Origin: Chimonanthus salicifolius
Taxonomy: Eukaryota; Streptophyta; Magnoliopsida; Laurales; Calycanthaceae
Assembly: GCA_013350335.1 (NCBI GenBank)
Contig: CM023537.1
Span: 50,414,608-50,478,607 of the forward strand
Direction of reading: 5' to 3'
DNA length: 64,000 nt
The notes under the pieces were generated by a model, which saw only the letters and a program-made list of their open reading frames with translations, made no database searches and had not been told where the DNA came from. Shown here piece by piece: positions 58,625 to 64,000 of this stretch (the stretch's first letter is position 1; the number at the start of each line of letters is the position of its first letter). The position numbers and the translations under genes are program-made.

Positions 58625-58879
58625 ATGGCAATCTTCTCCATGCTTTTCAACTGCTTCATGTCTTCTTCTTCTTCTTCTTCTTCTTCTTGCATCGTCTCAT
58701 CGTCCGAAGATGCTGCAGGTATCCAACTTAAGAAATCAAAATCCAAATCCAAATCCAAATTCGAGCCTCCAATTCCAGTTGCTTACTTTCCAATGAATTC
58801 CTGTTTGTCTCTATTGTGTTTTCCAATTGAAAAACATGTTTTCCATTCCATAATTCTTCATCCCTTTTATAAATCGTAA
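58625..58879 (+). CDS. Small Ser- and Lys-rich protein, 84 aa, unknown function
   Basis: The ATG lies in a plausible leader behind a TATA box. The N terminus MAIFSMLFNCFMSS has cysteine and a hydrophobic start; then a poly-Ser run (coded by TCTTCT repeats), SEDAAGIQLKK, four KS repeats, and EPPIPVAYFPMNSCLSLL. I believe short plant proteins with a basic KSKS stretch and a PPIPV-YFP-type end exist, but no function can be named. The final ~20 residues (CFPIEKHVFHSIILHPFYKS) lie where a dispersed repeat begins, so the original stop may have been lost. A chance ORF is possible. Confidence 0.55.
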   Translation: MAIFSMLFNCFMSSSSSSSSSCIVSSSEDAAGIQLKKSKSKSKSKFEPPIPVAYFPMNSCLSLLCFPIEKHVFHSIILHPFYKS

Positions 58880-59115
58880 AAGAGAATTACCAACCACATT
58901 GTCCACCATATTCTTCACTAAAAGAATTGCATTATTACCTCTATAATTGAAGACCAGCGATCTTCCCACCGGCATTTTGGATAATTCAAAATTTGCCCAT
59001 TTTTTTCCTTCGAATCCGTTAGCTGTAAGTGATTCGAAGGATTTGGCGAGCTGATTCGAAGGGCAAAATAGGTAATACAGTAAAATCCATATTGGGTTAC
59101 ACAAAATACCCCAAT
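58880..59115 (-). repeat. Dispersed repeat family 3, copy 3, inverted
   Basis: On the minus strand GGGGTATTTTGTGTAACCC, GGATTTTACTGTATTACCTA, TTTTGCCCTTCGAATCAGC and ATGGGCAAATTTTGAATTAT align with 22320-22500. The repeat adjoins or enters the 3' end of the small Ser-rich ORF. Confidence 0.65.
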
Positions 59116-60525
59116 TTCTTTTAATAGCTGGGGTGAAACTTGGGTCGGGTTTTAACCTGACCTATATGGACTTGAGAAATGAGATTCAATTATATATTTG
59201 TATATTTCAGATTTAATAAATTTTAACATGAGTTGAATTGAGTTTATTAATGAGAGAGCATCACAATAGGGTGTTGACATCGGATCGAATTATGTTTTGA
59301 TCAAATTAGTTATTTATAACATTAAGGTTTTAGTCAGATCCAAGGTAACTCTTTCATTACTGATCTAATTCAATTTGATTGAAATTTCAATTAATTTACT
59401 TCAACTTGATTTGAATTTCTATGAAAAATAAAATAAAAAATAAGATGAAAATTATTATTAAATAAAAATAAAAGATAAAGGAACTTTAATTTGATGTGAG
59501 GTTATTTAGTTATGAAAGGAGGCAATGAGATACATGGGCTACATCCAATAAATTTTTAAAAATAGTGCTTATATGGGATTTTTTTAATTATAGTTCTATT
59601 GAATTCAAATCTAGGGCCCTTCTATCCAATCCAACTTTGATTTAATGTGGGCGGGTTCGGATCCAGTCATTATAAAACATTTTCAAGAAATAGAAGACTC
59701 AAATCTAATTTTTTTGGGTCATCACTAGTTGAGTTCACAGGTCGGTTTAAAAATTGTCACCCCTAATTAACAAGTAAAATGGAAGATAGTTTTTCTCCAC
59801 TTTACAAACTTTTACATAATTTTTTTTATTTTTAAATTCTAATATAAAAATTGTGGGCAGATCTTTAAATTCACTAAATTTAAGCTTAAATTCTTTTTTC
59901 TATTTTTAAGCATTTTACACAAATTTTATTTATTTTTAGATAGTAATAAAAATAAAGGTGTGTTTGGCAAATGTCATATTCTAACATTGAAAGATTTTCA
60001 ACCTATCAGATTAGAAAAAGAAAATACTTCAGAATAAAATATTGTGGCTTGGCAACTATCAGAAAAATCTAACAAATTAGAATATTGTTATTTGGCAACG
60101 GTCAAATTCTATTAACAAGTTAAAAATATCGTTATTTGTCAATTATAAGAAAATCACATTTAAAGACCATATCAAACTAATTAATTAAAGAACAAATCAT
60201 CATGTTAGCAATTTCATAAATATTATTAATTGTTGAGAAACCATAAAGATTCTAATCAATTGAGCCACTCTTACTTAGTGGTTTTTGTTAGACTAGTTAG
60301 ACCAAGTTGAATAACATGAATAGAATTCCGAGCTAAGAGAGTCAATGAGTTTTACTAAAAAATTTCAAGTCGAGTACAGCAACTCTTTTGAGTTATTTGA
60401 TTCAATAGAATTTTGAGTCAGTTTGAAACATTAATTGTTATATATTGATATCGACAAATATTTGATTGGTATAATACACAATACATATGACATGAATCAA
60501 ACAATGCATAAAATGCACATAAACT

Positions 60526-60583
<58 letters not shown>

Positions 60584-61839
60584 AGTTTATATATATATAT
60601 ATATATATTATTAGTTTATGTATATATATATATATTCTAAAAATCTAACCATTATTAAGAACTCATAAAAATTTACTCAAATTATGAATCTTTTCATCCC
60701 ATATTTCACTAATATTTCCTCACTCAGTACCTTTTGCTCACTAGATTTCCTCTCTCATCCTATGCTAATTTGAATTAAATTTAAATATTATTATTATTTA
60801 ATGACCTTCTAGTTTAGTCTATATATATATATATATTATATTTTGATGTAATTATATATTAAAAATAATATTACTATAATATTCAATTGTATTTTTACTT
60901 TTTTGACTTGACGAGAATTCAAGTGAATACTTTATTTTGCTAAAAATGGAGTTGGGTAAGATTTTTGAATTATTATAAACAAGAAAAGGTAGTGTACAAC
61001 ATCAAACTCACATGATTAAATCGTGAAATTCTCATGACTCAAATTAGGTTGCAAGATGTTTATGAATTATATAGAATCTAGTGGACTTATGAAATTAAAA
61101 GAAACTTTTTATATGAGAATTTAAAAAAAAAATTCTTATAAAACATTTATTGTTATTAAAATAAAAAGGTAAAATAGATGGTAGAAATAAAATTTATTAA
61201 CAATTGCCAATTTTATTTCATTAAATCAAATGAATAAAAATGTTGACATACATTTTTTGTATAATTAAAATATTCATTTTCTAGAATTTATTGATGCAGT
61301 CGGAAAGTATCGGTCGAATTACGAGCAGGTGGGTCATTTTATGTCTTGATTTAAAATTTTAAAAAATCAGTAGTTAATACTCAATAAAATTTAAAGGCAT
61401 ATTTTGTTTGAAAGTCTCACTTATTAAAAAGAAATTAGAAAAATTACAAAACTAGAGAAAATATGAGTCATGAATTTATATCCATAAAAAATGGATACTT
61501 TCACAGAGTAACAGGGCATCAAAGTTATGAAGTCAAAATTCTAAAAAATGGTTAAAAATGTGAAAAAATGTCCATAAAGTCTCTATCATTAATTTGAAAT
61601 GACTATTTTGAAGAAAATAGTGTCATTTAATTGAATAAAAAAATAAATGAATATATATTGTGTCATTTAATTGAACAAAGAATAGAAAATGAAATGAATT
61701 TATTAGTGTCATTTAATTTGAAATTTTGAACTGAAAAATTAGAAGTTAAGATGATTGGAATGAAGATTTTTTTTTTTTTAATTATATTATTTATATATTT
61801 ACATGTAAACTTTTTAGTTATATATTTTGATCTACATGT
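59116..61839. other. Intergenic, very AT-rich; nothing coding
   Basis: No ORF with coding character. GTGTGTTTGGCAAATGTC near 59955 recalls the end of a transposon but no partner was found. The AT microsatellite at 60519-60634 is listed separately. Confidence 0.6.
60519..60634. repeat. (TA)n array embedded in an inverted repeat
   Basis: ATAAACTAATAATATATA on the left is complementary to TATATATTATTAGTTTAT on the right, which appears twice (about 60575 and 60605). The array can fold into a long cruciform. Confidence 0.85.
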
Positions 61840-62159
61840 TGAAAATCAGGAAGAGGCTGACCTCACGTTGTACGATAGCTCGTATAGCTGAAACTTCCAT
61901 AGGCCCCGCGTTTACAGACCCGATTTTTCTGCCTCTACACATCCTTTTTCGGGTGCGGGTGGCTAATTACCATTTTGCCCCTACGTTTCCATTCGTTCAA
62001 ACCAATGTAACAAATGCCGCTGGTATTTTCATTTATACCTCGATAATACTGGAAAAATACGGTTCTAGCGTAAAAATCGCGTTTTTAACGCCGACACCGT
62101 TATTATCGGAAATTTAATGGTAAAAACGCGTTAATAATGCGAAAAACGATAAAAACGCG

Positions 62160-62819
62160 TTGTTTAAATCCCATTCGAAAACCGAAATCGAATTATCGAA
62201 TTCGAAGGAGCAACCCGGCCGCACGCTCGCACCATCCCGCGCGTGCGAGACACGATTACAGGTTTACAACTTAAAATCCCTCTGTTTTAGGCTTTCACTT
62301 CGATTCCGAAACGAAAATCCCCAATCTGCTTCGGTGCTTCCTCTTCTTCTTCCGAGTTCCAATTCCGAAAATCCCAAATCCTCAGCTCTGGTGCTTCCTC
62401 TTCTTCCGAGTTCCAATTCCGAAAATCCCGAATCCTCTGCTCTGGTGCTTCCTCTTCTTCTGAGTTCTGATTCCGAAAATCCCGAATCCTCTGCTCAGGT
62501 GCTTCCTCTTCTTCCGAGTTCCGATTCCGATTTTACCGAATCCTCTGCTCTCTCTCTTACCGGTGGCTGCGTCCTGTGCTCTCGTCTGTCGCCGGCAGAA
62601 ATTGTATACACGGTGTCAAAGATAGGAGGTCACTTAAGTGCAAGCCTTGGGGTGGCAGAGTTGTCTGTGGCCCTACATCATGTCTTCAACAGCCCAGATG
62701 ATAAGTTCATTTGGGATGTCGGGCATCAAGTAAAAGTCCCTTGTTTATTAGGATCAAGGCTTCAAAAATCAACATATTGGTTACTATGTCTCACATACTT
62801 AATATATTGGGACTTTTGA
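62160..62819 (+). pseudogene. DXS: ORF fusing a minisatellite to one exon of 1-deoxy-D-xylulose-5-phosphate synthase
   Basis: Residues 146-190 (62595-62729) read [45 protein letters not shown]. This matches one internal exon of DXS, the thiamine-diphosphate enzyme that starts the plastid MEP isoprenoid pathway, including the conserved His in GGH and GHQ. It is bordered by an acceptor-like CGCCGGCAG and a donor GTAAAAG, so exon limits look original. The upstream part of the ORF is a Ser/Pro-rich repeat, not a DXS N terminus, and no further DXS exon follows in the next 1.27 kb. It is most likely a stray exon in a duplicated or transposed piece; a gene with a long intron leaving the window cannot be excluded. 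Confidence 0.72.
62340..62558 (+). repeat. 54-bp minisatellite, four copies
   Basis: Units begin CCTCTTCTTCCGAGTTCC and end CTCTGCTCTGGTGCTT. The first is 57 bp, the next three 54 bp. In frame they give an 18-residue unit around [18 protein letters not shown] partial unit precedes at about 62300-62339. Confidence 0.9.
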
Positions 62820-63340
62820 TTGTCCATTTTCGACGGTAGGGCCCAAATTTGTCTGAGTGTGGGCTCGTTTATTTGATCAATATTCAAGACTGAGCTTGTA
62901 TAAGAAAAACTTGAGCTTGAGCCCACCCATGAGCCCGTTTATATAGGAGTTTTTACACAGAAAAGGTTTATACAGGATATCTATTTAAAAATTTTAAGAC
63001 CATAGAGATTTTATACATGATAGAGGTAGATGTGTAGACTTGAGGAGGGATGCTTTTGCTCGACGATTACTCGATTGAGCTCAAACTCAATTTGACAAAC
63101 ATTCTTCGCAAGTTCAAATTAGCCTAAATTGGACTTGACCCAACTCATTTACACCCGAAAAACTACTAACAAGTTAGGAGAAAGATCATTTTTGACAGAG
63201 CACTGCTGCACAAATGCATATAATTATTTATTATATTTCTATTTATTATTTTTTAAATATTTATATTTTCTGCGAGATTTTCCCATTAAAAACTCGAGAA
63301 TTGAAAATATCCCGTTATTAACAGTTGCCGTTATTATCCC
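62820..63340. other. Possible MITE debris after the DXS exon
   Basis: It is rich in GAGCTTGAGCCCACC and TGAGCCCGTTTATATA phrases that recur in degraded form near 5040-5170. No ends could be set and no gene is visible. Confidence 0.4.
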
Positions 63341-63344
63341 GAGA

Positions 63345-63565
63345 ACGGTATTTGTTACTATGGTTCGAACGAATTCTCAGTTCATTTCGGCATTCGTTCG
63401 AATGAATGGACGCATATCCCCCAATTTTGATTCGCTCGAACGAATTCCCGTATAAATTTAATTCATTCGAATGAATCGAGTGAATAGTAATGCGCGTTAC
63501 TGTTCACCCGTTCATTCGAATGAACGGATAGAATGAATTAGCGATTCATTAGAATGAATTGATTT
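63345..63565. repeat. Cluster of ATTCGAAT / TTCGTTCGAA palindromes
   Basis: CATTCGTTCGAATGAATG, TTCATTCGAATGAATC, GTTCATTCGAATGAAC and TTCATTAGAATGAATT occur within 200 bp, together with GTTCGAACGAATTC and AGTAATGCGCGTTACT. All are palindromic or nearly so. Confidence 0.75.
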
Positions 63566-63569
63566 TCTT

Positions 63570-64000
63570 TAAAATTTAAAATTTATTTTTTAAGCACTGT
63601 GTATTTTTAAAATTTATCAAATTAAATATCCAGACTAATTACGATAATCTGATAAAAATATTTTAAGACTTTAAGGTCTTTTGACACTCCTAAATATTAA
63701 AAACACAGTATTTTACAAATAAGGGTATCCCTAGGCTGTATCGAAAACACATTTAGGAGTGTCAAAAGACCTTGAAATCTTAAAGTATTTTTATAAAGTT
63801 ACCGTAATTATTCTGGATATTCAATTTGAGAAATTTTGGAAATACACATTGCTTAAAAAATAACTTTAAAGTTTTAAAGGAGATTTTATTATTTAATATA
63901 CTATGCACATTATTTTTTAAGCACCGCGTATTTTCAAAATTTTTCAAATTGAATATCCGGACTAATTAGATACTTTAAGACTTTAAGGTCTTTTGACATT
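63570..64000. repeat. Three copies of a ~130-bp sequence in +, -, + orientation
   Basis: Copy 1 (63570-63710) runs TTTTTTAAGCACTGTGTATT ... ACTTTAAGGTCTTTTGACAC. Copy 2 (about 63747-63885) is its inverse, starting TTTAGGAGTGTCAAAAGACC. Copy 3 (63905 to the window end) is direct again. Copies 1 and 2 can form a long hairpin around a ~36-bp loop. The structure is cut by the window end. Confidence 0.85.

Overview
This is a piece of a flowering-plant nuclear genome. It is AT-rich and gene-poor, with widely spaced genes, plant-specific families (a PLS-DYW pentatricopeptide protein, a YUCCA flavin monooxygenase, an autoinhibited Ca2+-ATPase), plant-type GT-AG introns and a dense load of plant transposable elements. 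The lineage below angiosperm cannot be fixed from the sequence. A 100-N assembly gap lies at 47314-47413.

Layout. 1-3305: probable long LTR tail with tandem repeats and five near-identical 15-bp-arm palindromes. 3306-8006: intergenic, with a Stowaway MITE and small hAT-type elements. 8007-9818: complete intronless DYW-type PPR gene. 10360-12230: decayed Ty3/gypsy gag-pro-RT on the minus strand, split by a 141-bp hAT MITE. 12231-19166: LTR remnants, a 5'-truncated LINE with a 25-bp target-site duplication (TSD), two tRNA-type SINEs and a hAT MITE. 19167-21642 (minus): four-exon YUCCA gene with an LTR in intron 3. 22.3-27.8 kb: a cluster of non-autonomous hAT elements, including a 2.0-kb one with a perfect 8-bp TSD. 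34.3-35.7 kb: two LINE remnants. 36305-38226: a Pack-MULE-like element with ~525-bp terminal inverted repeats carrying an F-box fragment and an alpha-NAC fragment. 38303-39581: a second TIR element, 1.28 kb. 40244-41937: decayed LTR element with only gag-like coding. 42021-45137 (minus): complete intronless P2B Ca2+-ATPase. 47535-48666: RING-H2 gene broken by several small indels, just beside the assembly gap. 52705-58092: an aldo-keto reductase gene that has lost its catalytic middle exons and carries a MITE and a 2.4-kb solo LTR in the remaining intron. 58625-58879: a small Ser-rich gene whose end runs into a repeat. 62160-62819: an ORF joining a 54-bp minisatellite to one orphan exon of 1-deoxyxylulose-5-phosphate synthase. 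63.3-64.0 kb: short palindromes and large inverted repeats that run out of the window.

The three intact genes act separately (organelle RNA editing, auxin synthesis, calcium export) and form no functional cluster. The main interest is the transposon biology: exact 8-bp TSDs identify several non-autonomous hAT or MULE-like elements that encode no transposase here, two loci show host gene fragments caught in repeats or fused to them, and two host genes (AKR, RING) look broken.
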